From Melampsora larici-populina 98AG31 (Eukaryota; Basidiomycota; Pucciniomycetes; Pucciniales; Melampsoraceae), in NCBI RefSeq assembly GCF_000204055.1, contig NW_006768818.1, positions 457,526 to 521,525 of the forward strand: a stretch of DNA of 64,000 nt. Reading direction: 5' to 3'. The position numbers and the translations under genes were made by a program. The notes beneath the pieces were generated by a model. The model worked only from the letters and a program-made list of their open reading frames with translations. It was not told where the DNA came from and ran no database searches. This document shows positions 43,954 to 56,800 of this stretch, piece after piece. Position 1 is the stretch's first letter. Every line of letters starts with the position of its first letter.

Positions 43954-46900
43954 TCAGCAAGGCTTTCCATATCTGCAGAAACAATTGATGGTTCAGTAAG
44001 AATGTAAACAAATTCCAGAGATGATGAACTCACCCTGCTGGTTTAGTAGCCTCTTCGTGTTTATGGTTTCCATGTTTATTTTCTTGTCCACTCTTTTGAG
44101 AGGAACCTTCTACTCCAGCTCCTGGGCCACCCTCCTCAATCTTTGAAAATTAGACACATTAGATATCATACGATGTCGACTCTTTTAGTCGGTAGAAAGA
44201 GCGGGTAAGGTTGCTCACCAGGGCTTCTGTAACCTCCATAATTGAAACAACGACGTTATCTGCGCTCGCAAAAAACAGTTCATACCATAATTATAAAAGA
44301 AACGGAAAAGAGTGAGACTCAGACTGACCAACGAGTTCCTGAGAGAAAGATTCCCTAACGACGATTCGTAGAATCTCTTGCTTTTCAAGCTCAGGGGGGA
44401 GTTCATAATTTGGCACTAGAAGTTGGATTGGCATGTCAGTACAGGACCACGATACAAGGCGCCTTGATCTGAATATTAGAATTACCAATCCATCCTCTGG
44501 CGCGCAACAACGCTGTTGTGCAAGACGAGTCAGTCAGAATATATTTCAGAATTTTTAGACGTTGGGTGATAAAGAGATGAAGCATTCCAATCTGGCTTTA
44601 CTGACTTTGAATCCATTTTTGCTTCAAGCCGGGATACTATGAATCAAGGATGAAAGAAGTTGAGTTAAATCACATGTATATGTCAGACTCGTGGTAATGA
44701 ATACCTTGGCTTTGAATTCATCAGTCCAACAAAAGGCAACAACAGGCAATCCAGGGACAAATTCCTCGTACTATCATACAAGAATTGCTTCAATCAGCTG
44801 CTCATGTTTTAAAACGGTACAATTGTATAGAGAACATACTCACTTGAGCATCAGTACAGCCATGCGTTTGATCGCGAGGTTTCCCAACATCAGTCTTCTT
44901 GCGGTGAATATCGGATATCACCTTATAATATCCACTTCTTTCCAAGGCCCGAGATAATAATCTAGCATTGGACAGATCATTCAAGGCAATCCCTCGATAT
45001 CCTTCAAATCCGAGTTGTATAAAGTTGAAATATTGGTTGATGATAGGATGTGCTGGTCGTGAGAAATTCAACGAAAATGAATATTCCACTGATCCCAACT
45101 GAAATAGCATCGTATGCATCTTAGTACGGTTATGAGACTTTGAAAGCAATGTGAGGAGTCGCTCGACGGCACGAAGCTCACATAATGTAATTCAAAAACC
45201 AATTCTTTGGGTAAGTGTGCGTGATCACGCCAGACCACCCAACCACAGCCTACGTAGGTGAGGCCAAACTTATGCCCAGAGGCGTTGATAGAAACCACTC
45301 GAGGAATCTTGAAGTCCCATAATAAATCAGGATGAGCAAACGGTGCGACAAAAGCTCCTGACGCCTGAAAATAGAGTTTGCACGAAGAATCAATCTCAGA
45401 CATATGAAGATTGAAAGTTTTTGTGAGCTCACTCCATCCACATGGATTGGAACCGATATACCCGTTTCAGCTTCATAGGCGTCGAGCAGGTCTGACATCT
45501 CTTTGACTGGTTCATAATGACCAGTATAGGTACTTCCGAGAATCACGAATCTGATCCCATATTGAAAGAATGTCAATGGTATTCGTAGTATATCTCTCAG
45601 AAAATCAAGCTTACACTCCTATGGTGTTCTCGTCACTGTTATGGGGGAGAGGATTGATACATGATCAAATTTCTATTTTGAGGCAGGGGTTCTCAATAAC
45701 ATCAAGAAAATTGTTGACGAAAGGCTCACACATATTCCATAGCCCGTTTGGGATCAAGGCAGTAGTTAGTTGCTTCCGACACAGGTACTAGTCTCGTCTC
45801 CACATCGAAGTAAGCTGCAAATTTTTCTAAAGCGACCTGAGCGCTGCAAGAACGATGTGAGGTGAGTCGCAGGATCCACGGTCTACAAAGTTGATCATAT
45901 GCCTCACTTTGCTCCCATCACAATATTAGGCCCTGGTTCATGGATAGATTTCCCAGCTGCTTTGCGTTTGGCTTGCCAGGCTTTCTTCATGGCCAACCCA
46001 CCTAATTGGATAGCTTCAGATGATCCCGTGGTTGCCGTTCCTTTTACAAATCTTTTATGAGTGCTTGGGTCTCAGCAAGTGATTTTCAAGATTCATCTTA
46101 CCAATCGCATTTTTAGATTCTGGTGCGTGCCACAAATGCGCGAGCATTGACACGCAGCGCGTGTGAAGAGCCTGAATAAAAAGACGCGAAATAATGAACG
46201 ATCGACTCGTGTGTCTCAAACGTTTTGTGTCATTTACCTGTGTTTGGGGATATTCGTCCTGATTCCCAAAACCGTCACAAAGCAATGAGCACATCAGTCG
46301 ACCTCTTCTCAACTTTCTATCTAGTAGGTCAAGACAATTCTCGAACCTGGTCAATAAGATTTTTTCCAATATTCTCCATACAAAGCTTAGTGGCTTGAGC
46401 CTGGTATCAGCACATCGTCAAAAATAGTCAGTGTCAGGAAACATAAGCTGGTAGTAGTAAATATCTAACTGACGGGAGCCCAGGTGTGAACAAAACTAGC
46501 CAAATTTGCTGTCTCTCTTCCATCCAATTCAAGGTCCTGGATCAGGGAAAGATGAGTGAAATATCAGACCAGGGTTTCCTCATAGATTATTAGTTCGAGA
46601 GATGACCGACGTCATGAATAAGCTGGTAGGCCGCATCTGCATTGATACCTGTGTGTGGGAGTTGGTACTTTGGTACTTCTTGGTTCACTGCAAAATCGAA
46701 AAGAAGACAATAAGCTTAAACATGGAAAACAGTCTTTCAAATTAAGACCCACAATACCGAGAGCCGTAAGCGTTTGCAACCTGATGATGGTTCTCTCTCT
46801 CAGTCAATTTTCTACAAAGGCCGACCAAATCAGATTTCAAGTCAATTAGTCCATCAAAATAAAGTCACCATGAGTATATAAGAGTAGTAGATCGCGTAAA

Positions 46901-47065
46901 CGTACTGATGTTTATGTTCTTTAACAGATTTGAGAAGTTGCTCGGGCTTGACCTGGTGATCAGCAATGTATAAAAAGTGAAATGACGCGATTAAGTGACT
47001 TCAACATTCATGATGTTGATGAAAATTGAAGTCAATGAATCACGTACATGTTTTGATAAAGACAT
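43954..47065 (-). CDS. GAD1: Glutamate decarboxylase (PLP-dependent)
   Basis: About 21 small exons from the ATG at 47065 to TGA at 43954 give roughly 536 residues. Recognisable parts in order: [165 protein letters not shown], where the Lys of SGHK holds pyridoxal phosphate; [51 protein letters not shown]. The enzyme converts glutamate to GABA and CO2 in the cytosol and consumes a proton. The C-terminal tail is Gly/Lys/His-rich and ends GYGKPC; no clear calmodulin-binding helix is seen. Several donors are non-canonical GTNNNN types (GTCGGT, GTGGGT). Confidence 0.93.
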
Positions 47066-47978
47066 GGTAGGTTGATAGTAATCAAGAATAATTCAAAGGA
47101 CTACTGAGAAGTACTTGAACCAAGGTAAACAGTCGGATTTAAATACCCTTGGATGGTTTATAGGAGCAAGTGTGACATCATCACAATTTACATGCTTCTT
47201 TGTATTCGGCCTGCGTACAATTTCAGATGAATACAGTCAATTCAGAAAAGCTTGTCACAAATTCAGGTGCACAAATTCCCCACCAAGTTGCTGGAGTTTT
47301 GCGGGCAACTTTGGTCAAGCTCTTATAAATTGACTGGATATAGCACATGCCACACACTTCATCAAGGATTCACGGTTGAGGCTCATTAGAGATTTCCCAC
47401 GGTTCACAGCCTCATCACTCTCCTATTATGCCGGTTCTATGCTTTTGATTACTTTCCCGAGCCCTTTAGGCCGGCGGGAAAACGTTTACTACATTCCATC
47501 GCTGCTTCGGAACTTCAACGTCCCGGTTGACCTTCAGTACTCTTGTCTCCATCATCAAGTCCGTGTGCATGGTCATACGAGGCAATTAGGTTGAAAGCAA
47601 GCAATGAATACTTTGGGCCCATGTCCCATTACAACGTGAGGCGCTTCTCACAGTTTTGCAGGGAACCATACCTTTATTTCTCAAGTCTGGTATGTATAGT
47701 ATATATATATCAACTTGAGAAATCTTCAAAAAACATTGTATGCTTCACACATATATACATAAAAATGTAAATGATGTTACAAGACAATCGGTACAAAACA
47801 CATTAATACATGAGCCAAAAAAGAAATTCTACAAATCCAAAATGAATCATTCAAAGATAAAAGTACGCTTATCATCTTACACAAAAGAAAAAAATAGGGA
47901 AGAGGAAAGAAAAAGAAAACTTTTTGAAATGGTTATTGAGAGGTAATGAAGGGATGATGAAAGAGAGGTTGGATATGA
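47066..47978. other. Spacer between GAD start and Gyp7 stop
   Basis: Contains the GAD promoter and the Gyp7 3' flank, with a TATATATATAT run near 47700. Frames here have no ATG or no family features. Confidence 0.5.
47138..47145 (-). promoter_or_regulatory. TATA-like box of the GAD gene
   Basis: TATTTAAA on the minus strand, 73 bases upstream of the ATG at 47065. Confidence 0.4.
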
Positions 47979-50900
47979 TCATATAAGACCTTTCAGTTCT
48001 TCATCAATGATTATTTTCCCTTTTACTTTCTTATCTTCATTTTCAGTTTGTGTACTCGGTGATGGAGAAGATGGATCAGGTTCATCATCTGAATGTTTTT
48101 CCACAATCGATTTAAAGGTTAGGTATAAGACTTCCGCCTATCACAGAATCATACAGAAAGACCAGATTTATATGTATTTATATAATTGTTCAGAAGGTAC
48201 AAAACAACTTACCTGGGCTAGTACTTCATCGCAATCGAGCGTCTGTGTGAGAAGGGAGCAAAGATAGCCAGTAGTTGAGAGATCCAGATACAATACTTTC
48301 ACAAAGAGAATATCATTCAGACGAAAAGGACAAACCATTGCAATGTCATTGACATATTTTAAGACCTGTGATCATAAGCTTTCATCAATAAATAGATACA
48401 ATGACAACGAAATACTAGATTACGCACCTCATCGAATTCTCTCAAGTAGCGGATAATCGGTTCGCGATGTTTCTCCAATATGGCCAAAGCGATAAAGAGA
48501 TCAGTATGTGGTCCACAAATGTCTGACCACATCTGAAATTCCAAAATCAACACTCATTGGTAGCATTAGTTTTTGTATCTTCATGTTAGAAGTGAGCAAG
48601 GATGAAGTAGAGAAAAATCACACACAGCTTCCCAGACTTTCATAACATCCTGAAACACAAATTCTCTCTTAAAACCAATTAAAATCCAGCGAAAACAAAT
48701 AAACAAATTCAAACTATTGGTTTTATCAAAATGTCGATATAATCCTGGATCAATTAATTTTAAAAGTTTTTGTAGACGTGAAAGTTCATCTTTCATGCCC
48801 TGTGAAATAATGGGATGGGAATTGGGAAAATTAACAGGACTCGGATAAGTGTGTTCTTGAGTACCACGATTACATACGCTTTGGTCTCTTAGGAAATGGT
48901 GTTTCTGAGGACCAGGAACAAAAATGCCAGGTTGTCGATTTGTCAACTGGTGATTTGAACTTAATGCGAGATAAGGCGAAAAATGTGATGAGAAGACTCA
49001 GTTGCTTACCATTCGGTCCATCAACTTGACAAAAGCAAAAAAGGTGACTGCTTGATCGGCCTCAAAGACAACATACAGAGGCGCACAAAGATCACTCATG
49101 CCTTGCACATATCCTACCAGCATAGAAAGGACACGATCAGATCCAACACATTCGAAGTTAAGCACTTAAAGTGCAAAGAGAGAAAACAGGACAAACCGAG
49201 GTCCTTTTCCCAAACATTGTAAGTCATCAGGATCCTTCCCAAGCTCTCAACATGCCTGTTAGTCGAGGGCATACTTGAACCTTCGTCTAGTGGCTCGAGG
49301 ATATCATCTGCCGAGGAGGGATCAGACGGTATAGCAAAATAAGATTGTTGCCTGTCGGTTCGTCTGCAATCGATATCTGAAGAAGATTTGAAACCGCCAG
49401 GATGAGCATTAGTGGGGTTATCTTAGGGAGTTCATTTATAACAGAAAGGGATGGTAAATGGTGTGTCACTGACCAATTCTATGAGCTTCTTCACGAAAGC
49501 CAGCTGTCTCTTTCAGGCCGGATTCGTCCTTTTCCCAGCCCTTCTTGAGTGTCTCATATTGCTCTCTATAAAACAAAGTTCAATAAAACACCCTCAATCG
49601 CGTGACTTGCAAGTAGACGGCCAATCAGACTAAAACTGACTTCATGAGATTCAACTTGTGTTCTCTCTCAAGTCTATCACTGTCCCATCTGTAAACGCCC
49701 AGTAGAAAGAGCCAGATATCCTTTCGAGCACTGACAGCGAGGCCTCGTTGAAAGATTCTCCTACGGCATTCGGATTCTGGCAGTAACATGCGGCCGTTGT
49801 CGTCCTGCCAAGCGATGAATTCTTCCAACTGAATAGGTTGCGTAGGTGCTCTATTTGCTCGGACTCGTGGGATTTCATACATTGTCTAGTTCGGGTCAAG
49901 ATGAACGATTAAGGGGATCGACCTTTGCTTTCAAAAATATTAAAACTTACATAAACAACTTCAAACCCACCGCCCACACCACCGTCTTCTGTCTCTTGAA
50001 AATCCCAATCACCCCTTTCAGCACGACGAGCCTGTTCCCCTTGGGCTGCAACTATCGATGCCCATTTGGCTAGGTAAACACGGGCTACGTCGTAACCTTC
50101 GACTCCAGCCTGCTGAGACCATCTCACGAGGTCGGGCTCTCCATTGGCCAATGAGGTGAACGGTTTGGGTAGCTGGGAAAGCAAATTGTGGAAGGTTTGA
50201 GGTCAGCCGCTATTGACCCGCGGTGCTGATGAATGATATCTTCCGCACAACTCACATGTGGTAATATCGGTTTGGCCAGTTTGTGAGAGAGAACCAGCTG
50301 TGCTGCTGATCTTGCACTGCAGAAAAGGTGAGCAAACGAAGCTATCAGCCAAGATGAATATAAATGGACAAATTACCCAAGACAAACTTTTGCGTGATGC
50401 GGCTAAAAGAGTTCAGAATGTTGAATGTCATATTATCCATCGATCCAGAAGCACTGCTACCGTTCAGACTCTGATGTAAGATGCTGTTACGAAGACCAAG
50501 GGGAATATCGTCATCATCATCACGATCGTAGTGTCTCCGAGGCGTCAGTCGAGAAGGAAGTGGGCTATTATCGAAGATAGAGTCGTCATCAAACAACGGG
50601 GTAAGGTGTGCTTCTCGGTCAGTAGCTGATGGGTTGATCAAATAAAGTCCTGGCTCAATCTTGGAAACCAAGACATCCGCAAATCGCCGTAGCTGATTCA
50701 GCAGGGCATCTCCACCCCAGCTTGCAGGTAAAGAGGCGCGAGGAGGTTCTGACGCAAGGGCAGCAGGAATAGACTGTCGAGCAAACTGAGCTGAGCCAGA
50801 TTCGTCATCGTGCATGTAAAGGATGGGCAAGGTGATACCATCGAATAAGTTGACCACCACCGTACCGTACCAAGATCTTAAAGTAGGTGGACGCAGCATC

Positions 50901-51722
50901 AAGGAATAAATTGAATTGATGGGGATTGAGAATGCGTGAGTACGGCTGCTTGCTGAATGCGTAGATTCCGGTGGGATCGTGACCATAACGTCTGAGGTGG
51001 CTATAGACCAGTTGAGGATCAGGACCCGAAAATGACAAGTGATCAGGAAGCTATTGCGTACTTGAATAGGGGTCAGTTTCAACTTCAACCCAGTGTTCAC
51101 GTTCTGAAGAGCTGTCAAGAAGATACTCTGGAATCCAGCTGAGGTAAAATGATGCGCGGGACTTCATTGGCGAAAATGAAAGATATAAATTACATGCAGA
51201 GTTGGTAGTGACGATGAAGGTCGGCATTGCTCACACGTTGTAGTATGCCTAAGTATCCAGGTACGTTATCACGCAGAAATGCCGTAGGATGCTACAATCT
51301 CGCATTGAAGATGATTGTAAGTACGTGTGCTTGGTGAAACGTGAGATGAGATGAATCAAAAAAACTGACGACATAGACTTTACTTTTAGACCAACGAAGC
51401 TTGTAAGAGCAGTTATCGTCATCTGTCGGAAGTTTATCGCCTCTGGGAAGGTCGTCAGCAAGGATATCAAGGGGCTCTTCGATTGGAGCAGGATCTTGAA
51501 TTTTGGTGGGTGGTATTCCGGAGCAAGTGACTTCAATGAGATCTTCGGAATGAAGCTAAAGTGTAATATTTTGATAGGAAGACATGAATTAGAAGTCAAC
51601 TTTGGACACGATTGCAGGAGTTTACTAACGCTACGAGTATCAGGAGACGGTTCGCAGGGAGATAAAATCTCAGATCGATTGATAAGTGAGATATCAGGAG
51701 GAGTTGAAGGACCGCCGCCCAT
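47979..51722 (-). CDS. GYP7: Gyp7/TBC1D15-type Rab GTPase-activating protein
   Basis: About 17 exons from the ATG at 51722 (MGGGPSTPPDISLINRSE) to TGA at 47979 give roughly 900 residues. The N-terminal Rab-binding part includes YKLRWSKSKVYV, HPTAFLRDNVPGYLGILQRV and IWIPEYLL. A middle domain ends in ITQNARSAAQLVLSHKLAKPILPHLPKP and VARVYLAKWA. The TBC domain starts near PIQLEEFIAWQDDNGRM and has WLFLLGVYRWDS, the catalytic Arg finger in IDIDCRRTDR (IxxDxxR), the Gln finger in GYVQGMSDL (YxQ), then HHFLRDQSGMKDEL, CFRWILIGFKREF and MWSDICGPHTDLFIALAIL. Such proteins accelerate GTP hydrolysis by Ypt7/Rab7 in vacuole and late-endosome traffic. The donor before NARSAAQ is GTTTGT; choosing it restores the conserved frame. 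Both catalytic residues are present, so the protein is predicted to be active. Confidence 0.92.
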
Positions 51723-53212
51723 GGTTCAAGTTGATTTTGCTTGACTTGAAGTTAATGATACTGGTGTGATCTGGCCTATATTTGTGCAGTTCCTTCTTAA
51801 ATATAAGTTGGGTTGGTGTTGGTTGGTAAAGAGAATCAAAATTATTTTGAAGGTTCATGAAGTGCTGTGAAGGAAGCTACATGCAGCATTACATCATCTG
51901 TCACAAACCGCAAGCCCCGTACTCGAAATCAAGACAAGCGGTGCCGGTGCCTGGAATTGTAATCTACGGTGTACGTATAGACTCATACCGACATATAAAC
52001 ATGACATGGGTTAAACATGTAATTTTTCCATGTCATGTTTAGTCAAAATTCATCCCCGAGCCAAAAACCATACGACATGACTCATACTGACGCACATCGA
52101 CATGGATTTTTGTTTTCCAAATCCCGTGTCGTAACATGAGTCATCTCGTACATCATACCATCCGGGAAGTGCCATACTGACACAACATGACACCAAATGT
52201 AAAATTCTCTATAATCAATCCAATTTTTCGAGTACATATTTCCTTTTCATCTTTCATAACACAACAGAATCAAACAAAGCAACAAAATGAATTCACAACC
52301 ACAAATTGAATTATATTCAATTTAGTAAACTAGGATTGATGACCAAAGATCAATAAGAAATGATAAAAGCTGTTAAAGAAAGATCAATTCTATAGCCTAT
52401 CATGTTTCTTGCAGTTCTCTTGGTCAATCACTTGTGAGAGCTGATAACTCACAGAATTGCTCATTTTAATACAACAAAAGTAGTCAAATCCATCTTACAT
52501 TTTGACTTGTTGAAAAACTTGCTTCCTCTGGCTATGTAAACAATCATCAACTTTAAAATCTCAATGTTTTTATTCAATTCCTTTGAAATTTTCTGAGTAA
52601 AACAAAGAAAACAAATCTAATTAAACTGAATACATAGACCAAGAAGTAGAAAAACAGCTATAAGGTCATCTTCAATTGAAGGAAATTTGCTTCAATTGCA
52701 GTATAATACATGCTAAGATAAAATTGAATATATATCATCATCATTTGAATCATATACCAAATCAAATCTTTTGTTGATTTTTGTACAAGTAATGAAAGAA
52801 AAATTACTAAAAAACAAAAACGAGCCAAGCAAATCTGAACAATTGAACTTTTTGTTCTTTAGAAGCAGGATTCAATTTTTCAATTTGATTGTTTTCAACT
52901 TTGAAACAATTGATTTTTCATGAGTGATAGTAGTTGTCAAAGGCTTCCTCATTTTTGATGTTCCATTCACAGGTTGAATTGCATTAGCTACAAAAGTGGA
53001 TTGATTTCTTTTTTTTTTGATTTTTTCGGTAATAGTTCAAGACAGCAACCCACTTTCAGTGTCCATCCCACACTTGGATAATGATGACTAGGCTTGCATA
53101 AGGTCGGCGTCGAACCCTACCCACAAGATTCTGGTGTGTGAAGCCAACCCAGTCTTGGGGAGGACAAGTACAGTTAAACCTCAGCAGTGACCGTACATCA
53201 TCATGATCCAAA

Positions 53213-53314
53213 ACCAATTTGATAGAGGAATGGCATTGGTGAGATCAAGTAGTTCCGCATTCACATAGTGAAGAATGAACATGCAAGATCCAATTCCATC
53301 CTCTATCAAATTGG
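53213..53314. repeat. Inverted repeat within the long-TIR element
   Basis: CCAATTTGATAGAGGA-TGG (53213 on) is mirrored by CCTCTATCAAATTGG ending at 53314, forming arms of about 25 bases with two mismatches around a roughly 50-base loop. Confidence 0.6.
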
Positions 53315-53540
53315 CCTGTGAGACTTCCCATCATGGAAGAAAGAATTAAGTTTTATCTCACATCATTCTCATGATTTAGATAGATGAATCTAAAGATAAC
53401 AAAGTTGGATTACTTTGAAGAAATTGAAATGAAGTGTTTTGAATTTAATCAATGAGATTGCTTGATTTGATTAGGAACTAAAGATCCAATCTAATTTGGT
53501 TTGATTGGATGATGAGCTGTTGAGATGATTGATTACAGGT

Positions 53541-53745
53541 GAATCAGATGGAGACAATTGATTTTCATTGAATCAGATGGATGGAGTCTGGAGATGATTG
53601 ATCTTGATTGAATCGGATGAAAACGATTGATTTCAATCAAATTGGATGAAATCGATTGATTTTGATTGAATCGGATGAAAACGATCGATTTTGATCGAAT
53701 CAGATGAAAACTATTGATTTTGATTGAATCAAATGGAAACAATTG
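53541..53745. repeat. Seven-unit, about 29-base minisatellite
   Basis: Units of the form GAATCGGATGAAAACGATTG plus ATTTTGATT vary at a few positions; one unit is longer. The open minus-strand frame across it is a by-product of the repeat. Confidence 0.8.
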
Positions 53746-53868
53746 ATCTATCAATTGAAAATGAAATTGTTTTCGTGTCTAATCACTAAAAAAGGTTAAA
53801 GCATCGTTTGTTAAGAAATCACAAATGGATTGAAAGGGGGTGGGACCAAGAGGAATCTAAACCTGAGC

Positions 53869-56800
53869 AACACACAAATCGCAACGAAACGCATCAAAAT
53901 TTCGACTAATTTCGTTTCGTTGCGACACTATCGAAACGAAATGAGTCGAAATCGAAATGTGAACCGAAATGCTTAAATTGCCGCAGGGGTTGCGATGCGT
54001 TATGTAGACCGCATTAATTCGCAACATGAAATGAAACGAAACGCAACCGAAATAAATTTCGGAATTTTGTAGGTACAAAGAGACTCAAAGCAGCTGTTGT
54101 TTAATTGACGGGCGCACACAAAGGAAAAGAAATAAAAGAAAGCAACAGACTAGGAATTAGTATATGTATTTAAGGATTATATATATTTGTCTTTGAATCC
54201 AAAAATCGAGCATTATTATAATATCTTGTATAGTATTTTGAAGTAATAAGTTTGAAAATCCATATTCTTAGGTCTTTTTGATTCGCTTCGATTTTTTTTT
54301 ATCTTTTATCTTTTGTATTTCAGCTACGGCCTCATCATATTCAGCTGGAACCTTTATACCTTGATGAAGCCATTGATGGCACCCTACAGCACGCTCAATG
54401 GTTCGTGGGGCCAGTCCTCGGTCTGCGCTGGCAATCCTTCCAGCCGCAGAGAACGTACGTTCACACGCGCACGACGTAGCAGTACATGCCAGATAGTCAC
54501 GAGCCACCCGACTCACCACAGGATACAATTTGTGATTCTCCTACGTGAAAAATTGAGATATCATAGAAGAGTTAGTTGAAATAAGAAAGGTTGGTGAAGT
54601 AAGCTATGTAGTACGTACTTTCCACCATGCAAGAGGAGAGACTCCTTTCGATGCAATAGTTTTTTTATCTAAGTATTGCTTGAGTTCCATGTTTGCATCA
54701 GATGAGTCGTCATCATCTGATTCATCGCTAAAGTCGTCAAGGATGTCCTCTGAAGTTGGTGGCATCGACGTAACTGGTGGTGGATCTCGGTGGCTCTTGG
54801 TGCTGGGCCTAGAAGATATTTCGGCTGCAAAAGCAGCTTTGACCAGTCCTCGGACCCTTTCAACATGTTCGGGAAAATACTTCTGAAAGAACTGCAGTCG
54901 GGCTCGGGGGTGCATTGCGGTGGCAATTAGTATAGCGTCACATTCGAGAGCTTCGGCTTGATATGATTCTATTTGATGCTTCATAGCGTCGATGGCCTTG
55001 CCGAGTTCAGGATATAAACTTCCATGTTCCTTTTTTGAGTCTTCGAGACGTGCTAGGATGTTGATATATTCCGAAAGGACACGGTAAGCAGTGGGATGGT
55101 TACCTTCCATAGCTAAAGTAGTATCTTTGAATATCTGTTAACAAAAAGTCAGTCGCATTATCATAACGGTTTAGTGATTATAATTGACAAAGATGATATA
55201 TGAAAACTTACTTTTAATACATCAAGTAATGCTTCAACACCACCCCATTCCTCATCAGAGATACGCATGCCATTGAAGTACTGAGCCTTCTTCTCCTTCT
55301 TTCGATCCTGGTTCAGGAACTTATTGATAACCTGAAAGAATTTCAAATCAATATCATCAAAAGGCAAAAGTCGTATGTATGAGTGGTGTACTTACATTTT
55401 GAGCGTCACAGGCCCGTTTCCAACTATCTAACTTAGAGTTCCATCGAACTCCATAACCATAGATAAGCATCATCCCCTTATATAGAACGCTTGCTGCCAC
55501 TGTTTCGTATTCCCCACGCTTCGCTGGAGACGATGCTACTGCTTGGCTGACTTGTTTGACCTGTGCATTATTAAATAGAAATCAATACATCAGTGTCATC
55601 CTGTGTGCATCAAGGTAAAGAAAGATAATTGTACCTTTTTAACGCCACTTGTAACCAATCCCCACGTCGGTTTTGGGGTAAAACCTTGAGATGGTAAGTC
55701 ATCCTCACTATCGGGGACATCGACTTTGGTCAAGTCGTTTTCAGCCTCTATCTCTGACTCGGAGGTGGCACCTTCATCACTTCCTTCATCCATCACAATA
55801 CCATTAACTTTGACTATCGGAATCGGCATTTGGACATCGGGTTGAGTGGTGGGTTTTACATGACCGGCTTTCAGTTCGAGAGTTGCCAATCCGTGCTTGA
55901 CTGCCAATGCCAGTTTGTGACAGAAGCAACGGATGTGGTTACCCTGAGAATGCCAAAATACTGGTTCGGTCTTGTCTTCTAAGAACATTCGCTCGAGTTC
56001 GCGAGCGAGAAATTTATTACTTCCTGCTGAGTCCGTAGTTTGAGCTACCATGTAGATAAAACAATGTAAAACTCAGCTTGGATAAGTAAAACCAAAAAGA
56101 CAGATTGATATGACAGATCAGAAAAGAAACAAATCTTTGAATGTAGCCCGTGACGCATGAGAAAGGTTCCAACCGGCCGAGCAAGTAATACTCCGTAATG
56201 ATCCCATATAATTTGTTTGAGAGTGAGATGAATAGTTTTAAATTCCCAGTTATCATCGATGTAACAAGCCGAGACTCCAAGGAAAGCGTAACGGCTGCTC
56301 TTGGTAGTCCATCCATCATGGATGAGACAAAACCTACTCTGATTATTCTTAAGAGTAGAAATCGCCTCGTCTTGAAGAGATCGAGCCAGTGATTTGGCGG
56401 AACTAGCTATCCAAGTAGGTGATCGTAAGATAGCTTGAGGGTTGGCCCATACAAAGGCGGCACCAAGTTCGTTGTCATCAATTCGGAGCCATGGGAGTGC
56501 GTGAAGGAGGATCCACAAGACCATGATCTTGTTCAAGGTCTCGACGGTAAATTTGACAAATGAGGTAATCGAGGATTGTTTGGATTTTGAAGCTAACAGT
56601 GGCGGATTCTCCTCTTCCCAGGTGGGTGGACATGTAACACCGTTTTTGATGGCCACGTGGCGTCGAGGACATACCTTACGGGTTTTGCTGCCATCTCGAT
56701 GGGTCCGTAAGTTGTAATGATTAGTCTCTCCATCTTTGTATTTGCCTCGACACCATTTGCACGTATACCAAAACACCTCTATCTCAAGTTCAACCATTTC

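Noticed and set aside
47115..47594. Overlapping plus-strand frames upstream of the GAD gene
   Set aside because: They start with non-ATG codons, have stop-bounded random composition and cover the likely GAD promoter.
53095..53125. GGTTCGACGCC on the minus strand, matching a tRNA B-box
   Set aside because: No A-box or cloverleaf arms at the right distance; at most a trace of a tRNA-derived repeat.
53533..53754. 73-codon minus-strand frame of repeated F-N-Q-N-type residues
   Set aside because: It is a translation of the 29-base minisatellite; no start context or conservation expected.
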